A DNA stretch of 47,345 bases from positions 1-47,345 of the forward strand of contig JBKECS010000001.1 in assembly GCA_047974805.1 (NCBI GenBank), written 5' to 3'. Origin of the DNA: JAJXUB01 sp047974805. Its GTDB lineage: Bacteria > Actinomycetota > Actinomycetes > Actinomycetales > Dermatophilaceae. A model generated the notes under the pieces. That model did not search any database and was not told where the DNA came from. It was given only the letters and a program-made list of their open reading frames with translations. This document shows, piece by piece, positions 1-7,486 of this stretch. The position numbers and the translations under genes were made by a program. Numbering within the stretch: the first letter of the stretch is position 1; each line of letters starts with the position of its first letter.

Positions 1-773
1 TCACGGCCCACGCTAGCCCCCGCGCCCGAGGTGGCGTTGCGCACCATCTTCCACCACATCCACACGGCGAAGGCGGCGAAGAGCCACCACTGCAGCGCGT
101 AGGCGGCGTTGCGCCACTCCAGCGGCCGCGGCTTGGTCGGCGGTGGCACCCGCTGCGCGCCGTCCGGGAGAGAGACTGCGCTACCGGCAGCACCGGTGCT
201 CCCGGGGACGGACGTGGCGACTTCTTCGGCGGTGGCGAAAACAAACGCATCGTATGCCGGTGGCCCCCAACGGTTGACCAGCACCGAGAGATCCACCGAC
301 CCCAACACCTGCGCGCTGCCTTGATCCGGGGAGGTGGCCGGCGATTCCCCAGGTGCCAGCGTCCCGCTGACGTGGATCTGACCGGCCGGTGGGTCCGGCG
401 CGTCCTCGGGGGAGAGGACGAATGCGCGCAGCACGGCGATGACCGCACCCGTGCGCTCCACCCGCAACGGCGTGATGACCCACAACCCGCCGACGCCGTT
501 CAGCCGCCTCGGCGCGACGAGGACCTGCCCCTGCGCCTCGTAGCTTCCGGTCATGGTGACGGGCTTGTTGCTGCCGCCCGAGGGAAAGCCGTCGTGGGGC
601 GCCATGACCTCGGTGAGGGGCTCGGCCGCCTCGGCGGTCACCGCAGCCACCGGGTCCCCGACGTGGCGGGCCACGCCCAGCTGCCACCGCCCGAGTTGGA
701 CGAACCCGGCGTCGATGACCAGGACGAGCAGGAGCAGCCCAAGCCATCTGGGTCGCAGTGCCGTCCGAAGCAT
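1..773 (-). CDS. SURF1 family cytochrome oxidase biogenesis protein (3' end beyond window)
   Basis: Reading leftwards from ATG 773 there are 257 open codons and no stop before the window edge, so the C-terminus is missing. A membrane segment lies at about residues 10-27, followed by LGRWQLGVARH, the Gly-Arg-Trp-Gln region that marks SURF1 proteins. A central extracytoplasmic domain follows, and then a second, Trp-rich membrane segment at about residues 221-245 starting RNAAYALQWW. SURF1 proteins help assemble the haem a centre of aa3-type cytochrome oxidase at the membrane. The start is supported by TAGCCT at 780-785, six bases before the ATG with no Shine-Dalgarno, which predicts a leaderless transcript. 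It lies 35 bp downstream of the GMC oxidoreductase but seems to have its own promoter in that gap. Family assignment is by motif recognition. Confidence 0.85.
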   Translation of the reverse strand, partial: MLRTALRPRWLGLLLLVLVIDAGFVQLGRWQLGVARHVGDPVAAVTAEAAEPLTEVMAPHDGFPSGGSNKPVTMTGSYEAQGQVLVAPRRLNGVGGLWVITPLRVERTGAVIAVLRAFVLSPEDAPDPPAGQIHVSGTLAPGESPATSPDQGSAQVLGSVDLSVLVNRWGPPAYDAFVFATAEEVATSVPGSTGAAGSAVSLPDGAQRVPPPTKPRPLEWRNAAYALQWWLFAAFAVWMWWKMVRNATSGAGASVGR

Positions 774-779
774 CGAACC

Positions 780-785
780 AGGCTA
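780..785 (-). promoter_or_regulatory. Leaderless -10 of SURF1 gene
   Basis: TAGCCT on the minus strand fits the TAnnnT form of a sigma-A -10 and ends six bases before the ATG. No ribosome binding site is present. The -35 is weak (CCGACC at a 16-bp spacer). Confidence 0.4.
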
Positions 786-808
786 GAGCAGCCCCCCAGG
801 GGGTCGGC

Positions 809-2527
809 TCACGCCCCCGCGTCGGCGCCGACCGGGGTGAGTCGCTGATAGGGCTGACCTTGGGCGGGCCGCGGATCGATCTCACCGCGGCGGGGCCACA
901 ACGACATCGCCCGCTCCGCCTGCGCGGTGATGGTCAGGGCGGGGTTGACGCCGAGGTTGGCCGAGACCGCCGAACCGTCGACGATATGCAACCCGGGATA
1001 GCCCCACACCCGATGGTAGGGATCGATGACCCCCACCTCGTTGCTGGCCCCGATCGGTGCCCCACCGAGGAAGTGCGCGGTCAAGGGCATGTCGACAATC
1101 TCCCCCCACGAGCTGCCGACGAGCGTGCGGATGCCGGTGCGTTCGGCGAGGCGCTGGGCCAGCACGCCCATGGCCCGGTGACCGGCGGGGATATAGCTCG
1201 GATTCGGCTCGCCGTGTCCCTGCCGCGACGTGAGCCGCCACCGGCCGAACAGGCCCCGCCTGCCGGAGACGGTCAGCGAGTTGTCTTTGGTCTGCATGAC
1301 CAGTCCGATGATGGTGCGTTCGCTGAAACGCCGGGTGGGCGCGAGCAGCGCGGGCCACGCGGAGGGGCTGGTGACGATGGCAAGCGCGAGTCGGATGGGG
1401 CGAGGCATCCGGCCCTGGCCGCTGACCGCCAACGTGGTCAGCACACCCATGGCGTTGCTGCCCCGGCCGTACCGGACATTCTCGACGTGAGTGTCCGGCT
1501 CAGGGTAGAAGCTGGCGGTGATGGCCACTCCGGTGGTGAGGTCGGCAGCTCCCACCGTGGTGGTCATGGCGCCAAGCAGCGCTTCGGAGTTGGTCCGAGT
1601 GAGGCGGCCGAGGCATGCGGGGAGGTCCGGCAGGTCACCGGTGGCCCTCATGGTGTGCAGCAGCTGCCCGGTGCCCCAGGTCCCGGCGGCGAGGATGACG
1701 TGTCGGGCCGTGGTGACCCGCTGGTCCCGCCGTCGACGCGGCCCGGTCCGTTCGTGCAGCACCTTGTAGGCGCTCGGCGTGCCGTCTACGGCGCAGGCGC
1801 CCGGCAGGGGCGCCAACCGGGTCACCGTGCGCATCGGCTCGATCCGGACCCCTCGACCTTCAGCCAAGGCCAGATAGTTCTTCACCAGGGTGTTTTTGGC
1901 GCCGATGCGACAGCCGACCATGCAGTTACCGCACTGGGTGCAACCGGTCCGTGGCGGACCCTGGCCGCCGAAGTAGGGGTCGGGGACCCTCTGGCCGGGG
2001 GTGCCGAAGAACACCCCGACGGGGGTTTTGCGGAAGGTGTCGCCCACGCCGAGGTCGGCTGCTGCGGCGCGCATCATGTCCTCGACCGGGCCCTCGCAGG
2101 GGTTGGTGACCACTCCGAGCATCCGCGTCGCTGTGGCGTAGTGCGGGGCGAGCTCGGCGTACCAGTCGGTGATGTCGGCCCACTGCCGATCCTGGAAGAA
2201 CGCCGTCGGTGGCACATACAAGGTGTTGGCGTAGTTGAGGCTGCCACCACCGACGCCGGCGCCGGCCAGGATCAACACGTCCGGAAGCCGGTGGATCCGT
2301 TGGATCCCATAGCAACCCAGCCGGGGCGCCCACAGGAAGCGGCGCAGGTCCCAATTGGTTCGGGCGAATTCCTCGTCGGCGAACCGAGCCCCCGCCTCCA
2401 GGACCAGCACCGAGTAGCCCTTTTCCGCCAGCCGTAGGGCGGCCACCGACCCGCCGAAACCCGACCCGATCACGACAACGTCCACGTCGGTGTCTACAGG
2501 TGTGTGGTTATCGGTGGCGAGGCTCAT
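809..2527 (-). CDS. GMC family oxidoreductase (ChoD/cholesterol-oxidase-like)
   Basis: A 572-residue FAD-dependent oxidoreductase. The FAD-binding GSGFGGSVAALRLAEKGY lies at residues 21-38 with EAGARF after it. Cysteines 196, 199, 202 and 206 (CTQCGNCMVGC) form a ferredoxin-like four-Cys cluster seen in a bacterial subset of the GMC family that includes mycobacterial ChoD. The GMC C-terminal signature GYPGLHIVDGSAVSANLGVNPA is near residue 530. Substrate cannot be read from sequence; sterol or alcohol oxidation is inferred only from the family. Its ATG overlaps the TGA of the upstream aldehyde dehydrogenase by four bases (ATGA), so the two are translationally coupled. An alcohol-to-aldehyde-to-acid sequence is therefore plausible. 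Confidence 0.85.
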   Translation of the reverse strand: MSLATDNHTPVDTDVDVVVIGSGFGGSVAALRLAEKGYSVLVLEAGARFADEEFARTNWDLRRFLWAPRLGCYGIQRIHRLPDVLILAGAGVGGGSLNYANTLYVPPTAFFQDRQWADITDWYAELAPHYATATRMLGVVTNPCEGPVEDMMRAAAADLGVGDTFRKTPVGVFFGTPGQRVPDPYFGGQGPPRTGCTQCGNCMVGCRIGAKNTLVKNYLALAEGRGVRIEPMRTVTRLAPLPGACAVDGTPSAYKVLHERTGPRRRRDQRVTTARHVILAAGTWGTGQLLHTMRATGDLPDLPACLGRLTRTNSEALLGAMTTTVGAADLTTGVAITASFYPEPDTHVENVRYGRGSNAMGVLTTLAVSGQGRMPRPIRLALAIVTSPSAWPALLAPTRRFSERTIIGLVMQTKDNSLTVSGRRGLFGRWRLTSRQGHGEPNPSYIPAGHRAMGVLAQRLAERTGIRTLVGSSWGEIVDMPLTAHFLGGAPIGASNEVGVIDPYHRVWGYPGLHIVDGSAVSANLGVNPALTITAQAERAMSLWPRRGEIDPRPAQGQPYQRLTPVGADAGA

Positions 2528-4122
2528 GGCACCCTCAGGCGCCGCAGGGCAACGAGGGCGGCGGTCATCGCTTTGGCGTAGGCCTCCTGGGACATTCCGG
2601 GTAGCGGCGCGATCGGTAGGAGACGCTGCCGGGTGACGTTCTGAGACTCGGTGTATTTCAGGATGCCTTCGCTGCCATGGCGTCGTCCGAGCCCGGAGTC
2701 CTTCATTCCTCCCATGGGGGCGGCCATGGAACCCCAGGCGGCGGCATACGCCTCGTTGATGTTCACCGTTCCGGTGCGTATGCCGGCGGCGATTCGCGCC
2801 CCGCGGGCCCGGTCGGCGGTCCAGACCGAGGCGTTCAACCCGTAGTCGGTGTCGTTGGCCAGGTCCACGGCCTCGTCGTCGCCGGCGACTCGGTACAACG
2901 CCACGACCGGCCCGAAGGTCTCGGTATCACGGCAGGTCATGGCCGAGGTGACCCCGGTCAGGACGGTGGGTTCGAAGACATATGGGCCGATCTCCGGACG
3001 TCCATGACCGCCGGCGAGCACGGTGGCTCCCTTGGCCACCGCGTCGTGGACGTGATCGGTGACCCGGGCCAATTGGGCAGCGGAGACCAGCGAACCCATA
3101 TCCGGGCCGAAGTCGAGACTGGTGCCCATGACGAGCCCGTCGGCAGCAGCGACAAACCGGGAAACGAAGCCGTCCCAGACCGCGGTGTGCACGGCGATCC
3201 GTTCGGCGCCGATGCACAGTTGCCCCGCGGAGGAGAACGCCGCCCGGATCGCCCCGGGGACGGCCTTGTCCAGGTCGGCATCGTCGGCCACATAGAGGGT
3301 GTTCTTTCCCCCCAGCTCCAGGCTGACCGAGACAAGCCGGCGGGCGGCCGCTTCGGCCACGACCCGGCCGGTCGCCGTGGACCCGGTGAAACAGACGGCG
3401 TCGGCACGCTCGACCACCGCCGCTGCGACATCGGCGCCACCGAGCACGACCTGGAGCAGTCCCTCGGGCAGCCCGGCCTCGGCGAGTAGGGCCACGGCGC
3501 GCAGCGCGGACAGGCTCCCTTGCGGATCGGGGCGCAGCACCACGCCGTTGCCGGCCATCAGCGCAGGCAGGGCGTCAGTGACCGCAAGGGATAGGGGGTA
3601 GTTCCACGGACTGACAATGCCGACGACGCCCTTGGCCCGGTGGAACTCGGTGACGGAGGTGAGCATGGGGTAGACCCCGAGGCGGCGGCGCGGGCGCAGG
3701 TAGCCCCGCGCCCGCATGGCGTAGTGCCGGGCGGCCAAGGCACAGTCGGCAACCTCTTCGAAGGCATGCCCGCGCGCCTTGCCGGATTCCAGCTGAACGG
3801 TGTCGAGGAGGATTTCTTGGTGGTCCAGCACCAGATCGTGGAAGGTCAACAGCACCTGACGGCGCTGCCTCATCGGGGTCTGATCCCACGTCCGTTGAGC
3901 CGACCCGGCCCGGCGGACGGCAACGTCGACATCGGCCGGGGTGGACACCGGCAGACGCGCCAGCTCCGCTCCGGTCATCGGCGTATGCGTCGTCATGGTC
4001 GACGGGTTCGGCCCCAGCACAACCGGGGCGCACAGCCGAGCAATGTCCCCGGGGTCGATGGCATACCGCCCCGGCCCGGCTTGATCCAACGAAGGTCGGG
4101 CCGCAGGCGTTGACGTGGTCAC
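2524..4122 (-). CDS. gabD2: Succinate-semialdehyde dehydrogenase type (GabD2-like) aldehyde dehydrogenase
   Basis: A 532-residue NAD(P)-dependent aldehyde dehydrogenase. It shows the SPWNYP motif at about 171-176, the nucleotide loop FTGST at 245-249, general base Glu269 in LELGGKN and catalytic Cys303 in AGQLCIGAER. The C-terminal GMGRRHG-type region appears as GLGRRHGSEGILKYTESQ. The sequence resembles mycobacterial GabD2 throughout. One oddity is the cofactor-contact motif usually written VxKP, which reads VLRPDP here, with Arg for Lys. Start: GTG 4122 gives the full N-terminal extension expected for GabD2 and has TACTCT at 4129-4134 exactly six bases upstream. ATG 3996 is a shorter alternative without any signal. 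The open frame continues to 4605 but overlaps guaB3 and is not credible there. Confidence 0.85.
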   Translation of the reverse strand: MTTSTPAARPSLDQAGPGRYAIDPGDIARLCAPVVLGPNPSTMTTHTPMTGAELARLPVSTPADVDVAVRRAGSAQRTWDQTPMRQRRQVLLTFHDLVLDHQEILLDTVQLESGKARGHAFEEVADCALAARHYAMRARGYLRPRRRLGVYPMLTSVTEFHRAKGVVGIVSPWNYPLSLAVTDALPALMAGNGVVLRPDPQGSLSALRAVALLAEAGLPEGLLQVVLGGADVAAAVVERADAVCFTGSTATGRVVAEAAARRLVSVSLELGGKNTLYVADDADLDKAVPGAIRAAFSSAGQLCIGAERIAVHTAVWDGFVSRFVAAADGLVMGTSLDFGPDMGSLVSAAQLARVTDHVHDAVAKGATVLAGGHGRPEIGPYVFEPTVLTGVTSAMTCRDTETFGPVVALYRVAGDDEAVDLANDTDYGLNASVWTADRARGARIAAGIRTGTVNINEAYAAAWGSMAAPMGGMKDSGLGRRHGSEGILKYTESQNVTRQRLLPIAPLPGMSQEAYAKAMTAALVALRRLRVP

Positions 4123-4128
4123 TACTGA

Positions 4129-4134
4129 AGAGTA
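4129..4134 (-). promoter_or_regulatory. Leaderless -10 of gabD2
   Basis: TACTCT on the minus strand, six bases before GTG 4122. It lies in the 79-bp gap below guaB3, so gabD2 and the GMC gene can be transcribed independently of guaB3. Confidence 0.4.
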
Positions 4135-4201
4135 GGCCGGTGCGGGCCCGACGCAAGCCTTCCTCGCGGGGCCATCGTGTGCGCAGGCGCCGCAGTCGAG
4201 G

Positions 4202-5323
4202 TCAGCGCTCCAGTTCGGGCGACACAACGACCTCGACCCGCTGGAACTCCTTGACGTCGCTGTATCCCGTGGTCGCCATGGCCCGCTTGAGCGCGCCGAT
4301 GATGTTCGTGGTGCCGTCCGCGACCCGAGAGGGTCCGAAGAGGACCTCTTCCAGGGGGGCGACGGCACCCACCGGCACGCGTTCGCCGCGGGGCAGCTGC
4401 GGATGATGCGCTTCCTGGCCCCAGTGCCAGCCCCGTCCAGGGGCGTCGGTGGCGCGCGCCAACGCCGTGCCGAGCATGACCGCGTCCGACCCGCAGGCGA
4501 CCGCCTTGACGATGTCGCCGCTGGTGCCGATCCCGCCGTCGGCAATGACGTGCACATAACGGCCGCCGGACTCGTCGAGGTAGTCCCGCCTGGCCGCGGC
4601 GACATCCGCGATGGCGCTGGCCATGGGGACGTGGATACCGGTGGTCAACCGGGTCGTCGCCGCCGCTCCCCCACCGAACCCGACGAGGACACCAGCGGCA
4701 CCGGTACGCATGAGATGCAAGGCCGCGGTGTATGTGGCCGCGCCTCCGACGATGACCGGCACGTCAAGCTCGTAGATGAACCGTTTGAGGTTCAGCGGCT
4801 CGGCCCGGCCGGACACGTGCTCCGCGGAGACCGTGGTCCCACGGATGACGAACAGGTCAACTCCGGCATCGACCACCGTCCGCCAGTGTTCTTGGGTGCG
4901 CTGCGGACTCAGCGCCCCCGCGACGGTGATCCCGGCGTCACGGAGGGTGCGCAGCCGCTCGGTGATCAGCTCGGGCCGGATCGGCTCGGCATAGATGTGC
5001 TGCATCCGGGCGGTAGCCTCGGCCGGATCCAGCGTGGCGATCTCGTCGAGCAGCGGCTCAGGGTCGGCATACCGGGTCCACAAACCCTCAAGGTCGAGCA
5101 CCGCCAAACCGCCGTGCCGCCCGAACGCCACCGCCCGCTCCGGGGACATCACCGAGTCCATGGGTGCGGCAATCACGGGGATGTCGAAGTGGTAGGCGTC
5201 GATCTGCCACGTGACGCTCACTTCCTCCGGGTCGCGGGTGCGCCGGCTCGGCACCACGGCGACGTCGTCGAAGGAGTAGGCGCGGCGACCGCGTTTGCCC
5301 CGGCCGATCTCGATCTCACTCAC
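4202..5323 (-). CDS. guaB3: GuaB3, IMP dehydrogenase-related TIM-barrel protein
   Basis: A 373-residue protein with the IMPDH/GMP reductase barrel but no CBS pair. It opens VSEIEIGRGKRGRRAYSFDD, the usual GuaB3 start. The phosphate-binding ADGGIGTSGDIVKA and the GSDAVMLG segment are present. The flexible loop that in IMPDH reads GPGxICTTR is GFGGGAAATTR here, so the catalytic cysteine is absent. As I recall, mycobacterial GuaB3 also lacks it, so this fits the family rather than decay. The biochemical role is unsettled. GTG 5323 is preferred over GTG 5332 because TAGGGT at 5331-5336 is a -10-like hexamer seven bases before it and overlaps the earlier GTG. A true IMPDH, guaB, lies at 7487-9016. 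Confidence 0.85.
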   Translation of the reverse strand: MSEIEIGRGKRGRRAYSFDDVAVVPSRRTRDPEEVSVTWQIDAYHFDIPVIAAPMDSVMSPERAVAFGRHGGLAVLDLEGLWTRYADPEPLLDEIATLDPAEATARMQHIYAEPIRPELITERLRTLRDAGITVAGALSPQRTQEHWRTVVDAGVDLFVIRGTTVSAEHVSGRAEPLNLKRFIYELDVPVIVGGAATYTAALHLMRTGAAGVLVGFGGGAAATTRLTTGIHVPMASAIADVAAARRDYLDESGGRYVHVIADGGIGTSGDIVKAVACGSDAVMLGTALARATDAPGRGWHWGQEAHHPQLPRGERVPVGAVAPLEEVLFGPSRVADGTTNIIGALKRAMATTGYSDVKEFQRVEVVVSPELER

Positions 5324-5330
5324 GCGGAGC

Positions 5331-5336
5331 ACCCTA
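5331..5336 (-). promoter_or_regulatory. Leaderless -10 of guaB3
   Basis: TAGGGT on the minus strand, seven bases before GTG 5323. This is a TAnnnT hexamer with no ribosome binding site downstream. Confidence 0.35.
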
Positions 5337-5502
5337 CCGACCCACGGTGGCAGTCCGCCTGCAGCCCCGTCAGCGATCGCTGCGTCTGACGCGGCACTTT
5401 GTCCTCGACGCGGTCGTTGGGACAGATGCGGAAGCTACCGATGGACCAGCTTTCCGTTCCAGGATCACTCTCGGGCATCCCGTGGGCGAACGAGGAGAAG
5501 GA

Positions 5503-6441
5503 ATGGGCACTCTGCTGACATTCGTCACGGCCGTCGCCGGCCTCACCGTGGTCGGGCTTGGGTTCCGCAGGTACCTTCGAGCGCGGTTCGCGCGTCGGAA
5601 CGCCGCCCCCTCCGCTGAGCGGAGGATGCGCACCGCCCGGATCGTCACGGCGATCGGAACCGTCCTGGCCCTGTTTCCCTACCTACCCACGGCGCTTCTG
5701 CTTGACTCAGGCACCACGGGCGGCTGGGGTGAGGCCCTGTCCCTGGTCGGCCGGATCGGCTACACCCTCCTTCTCGCCCTGCCGTTGGCGGCGGTGTGGC
5801 TCACCATCGCGCTGACCAGCCGGCGGGTGGTCGACCCGGTGACGGCGCAGGCCCGCAAGGCCGCCGTCGTCGTCGGCCAGGTTGTGCCGAGCACGTCCGC
5901 CGCGCAAGCGCGGGCGCTGCGCCGCGACCCCCGGTTCGCGGAGCTCCCGAGCACTTGGGAGCAGGTCCTGGCCACCCACCGAACCCTGACCAGGCGGCTG
6001 CTGGACTACCAGCGCGACTTGGACGCCGCCCGCGCCCTACCGGCCATGGCCGACCTCGCCGTGCCAAGCACCGCTGCGGCCTGGGAAGCCCTGTGGCGCT
6101 GCGACGACCTACGCGCCGAGTCGGCACCGGCCGGGGTCACCGATCCGGTGCGCAGCGCATACGGACAGGCGGTGGGGCACTTCGGGGCAGCCGTCAATGC
6201 AGCCGAGGCCTACGCCCACCAGCTCGTGACCAGTGGATTCGTTGGGAACGAGCACGCGTTGGTCAACGATGCCGAGCGGCTCCTGGCCTACGTTCGGTCC
6301 AACTACACGACCCCGAGCGAGCGATCGAAGGCCTACGCGACGCTCGCGGCACAACTCTCCGACGCCGCTGACAGCGTGGCCGCGGGTTCGGGCCCCGGCC
6401 GCTCCCACCCGTGGCTCGATGTCGAGCAACGTGCCAGGTGA
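5503..6441 (+). CDS. Membrane protein with long helical tail, function unknown
   Basis: A 312-residue protein with three predicted membrane segments in its first third (about residues 2-21, 46-68 and 80-105). A 200-residue, Ala- and Arg-rich, mostly helical hydrophilic region follows. No catalytic motif is recognised. The start is ATG 5503, preceded by AGGAGAAGG at 5493-5501. The frame is open further upstream, but that stretch overlaps the guaB3 promoter region and has no binding site. It is divergent from guaB3. The P1 peptidase begins four bases after its stop, so the two probably form an operon. It could be an envelope scaffold; nothing in the sequence proves this. Confidence 0.7.
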   Translation: MGTLLTFVTAVAGLTVVGLGFRRYLRARFARRNAAPSAERRMRTARIVTAIGTVLALFPYLPTALLLDSGTTGGWGEALSLVGRIGYTLLLALPLAAVWLTIALTSRRVVDPVTAQARKAAVVVGQVVPSTSAAQARALRRDPRFAELPSTWEQVLATHRTLTRRLLDYQRDLDAARALPAMADLAVPSTAAAWEALWRCDDLRAESAPAGVTDPVRSAYGQAVGHFGAAVNAAEAYAHQLVTSGFVGNEHALVNDAERLLAYVRSNYTTPSERSKAYATLAAQLSDAADSVAAGSGPGRSHPWLDVEQRAR

Positions 6442-6445
6442 CCAC

Positions 6446-7396
6446 ATGCCGGTGATCAGCACGAGCCCCGCGCCTCGCCCGACCAACGACGACATCTGCG
6501 ACGTACCGGGGATCCGGGTCGGGCACGTGACCTTGAACTCACCGGGCTGGGCGACCGGCTGCACGGTCGTCGTTCTCGATCCGGCGGCCGTCGCCGGCGT
6601 CGACGTGCGCGGTGGCGGCCCGGGAACACGTGAGACCGATCTGCTCGATCCGCGCAACGTCGTGGACCGGGTGGATGCGTTGGTCCTGTCCGGCGGCTCA
6701 GCCTTTGGGCTGCGGACCGCCGACGGGGTGATGGATGCGGTCTATGGCTCCGGCCGTGGCTGGCCGATTGACCCGGCCGTGCCTGAGCATCGAGTACCGA
6801 TCATCCCGGCGGCCATTCTCTTTGACCTCGGCCGGGGCGAGGGGTGGCTGAATCACCCAACCGCCAAGGACGGTTCGGCCGCGTATGCCGCCGCCTGGAC
6901 TACCGCCGGGGTGGGCCCGGTGGAGCAGGGCCTGGTGGGGGCCGGGACCGGGGCCCGGATCGCGGGAGGTTCGGCCCCGGGAGGCTTGGGCTCGGCCAGC
7001 CTGCAGTTGCCCGATGGGACACGTGTCGGCGCGATCGTCGCCGTCAACGCCGTGGGCGCGCCCACGGCGTGGCTGAGGCAGGCGTTCGCGATCCCAAAGG
7101 TGGCGATGCCTGAGCAGCCGTCGGCGTCCGCGGGACAGGCAACGACCATCGGCGTGTTGGCCACCGACGCGACGCTGACCAAGGCCGAGTGCGCCAAGGT
7201 CGCCGGACTTGCCCACGACGGCCTGGCTCGGGCGATCGCTCCGGTCCATACGGCCTACGACGGGGACACCTTCTTCGCGGTGGCAACCGGGCAGCGGCCG
7301 GCACCGCAACGGCTCGGTGTCGTGGCCCTGCACCAGGCGGCTGCCGACGTGGTCACCCGGGCGATCGCCAATGCGCTACTGGCGCGACGTCCCTAG
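6446..7396 (+). CDS. P1 family peptidase (DmpA/NylC-like N-terminal nucleophile hydrolase)
   Basis: A 316-residue protein opening with the family hallmark DICDVPGIRVGHVTL, followed by GCTVVV, LSGGSAFGL and the NAVG strand. Members are self-cleaving N-terminal nucleophile enzymes acting as D-aminopeptidases or on nylon-type and other amides. Self-cleavage normally occurs before a Thr or Ser in the C-terminal third. The best candidate here is the Thr-Thr of QATTIGVLATDATL, although the residue before it is Ala rather than the Asn of NylC. No signal peptide is seen. ATG 6446 lies four bases after the preceding stop, with AGGTGA just ahead. ATG 6419 would overlap the upstream gene and has no binding site. 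Confidence 0.8.
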   Translation: MPVISTSPAPRPTNDDICDVPGIRVGHVTLNSPGWATGCTVVVLDPAAVAGVDVRGGGPGTRETDLLDPRNVVDRVDALVLSGGSAFGLRTADGVMDAVYGSGRGWPIDPAVPEHRVPIIPAAILFDLGRGEGWLNHPTAKDGSAAYAAAWTTAGVGPVEQGLVGAGTGARIAGGSAPGGLGSASLQLPDGTRVGAIVAVNAVGAPTAWLRQAFAIPKVAMPEQPSASAGQATTIGVLATDATLTKAECAKVAGLAHDGLARAIAPVHTAYDGDTFFAVATGQRPAPQRLGVVALHQAAADVVTRAIANALLARRP

Positions 7397-7398
7397 AA

Positions 7399-7478
7399 CT
7401 TCGCTAGACAAACCAGAGGTTGACAAGGGAAAACTTCCCTTGTCAACCTCTGGATTCCCACCTAAGGCGTAAAACCGG
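7399..7478. repeat. Intergenic hairpin repeat, copy A
   Basis: This stretch and 25561-25637 share CTTCGCTAG, TTCCCTTGTCAA, and a 3' block TTCCCACCT(A/G)AGGCGTAAAACCGG that differs at one base. Both copies lie in the gap between two genes transcribed toward each other. The similarity is too long and too exact for chance. Whether this is a mobile miniature element or a conserved terminator module is not decided by the sequence. Confidence 0.65.
7413..7453. terminator. Perfect 19-bp hairpin between P1 peptidase and guaB
   Basis: Arms at 7413-7431 and 7435-7453 are perfect reverse complements over 19 bp with a 3-nt loop (AAC). It sits between convergent stops at 7396 and 7487, so it can terminate from both sides. 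There is no U-run, as is common in actinobacteria. It is contained in repeat copy A. Confidence 0.7.
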
Positions 7479-7486
7479 AGGTGGGG

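Noticed and set aside
758..2437. Long open frame on the plus strand opposite the GMC oxidoreductase
   Set aside because: High-GC third-position shadow; the product is Gly/Pro/Arg-rich with no domain, whereas the minus strand encodes a clear FAD enzyme.
4123..4605. Extended N-terminus for gabD2
   Set aside because: Would overlap guaB3 by about 400 bp; the family N-terminus and the leaderless -10 both support GTG 4122.
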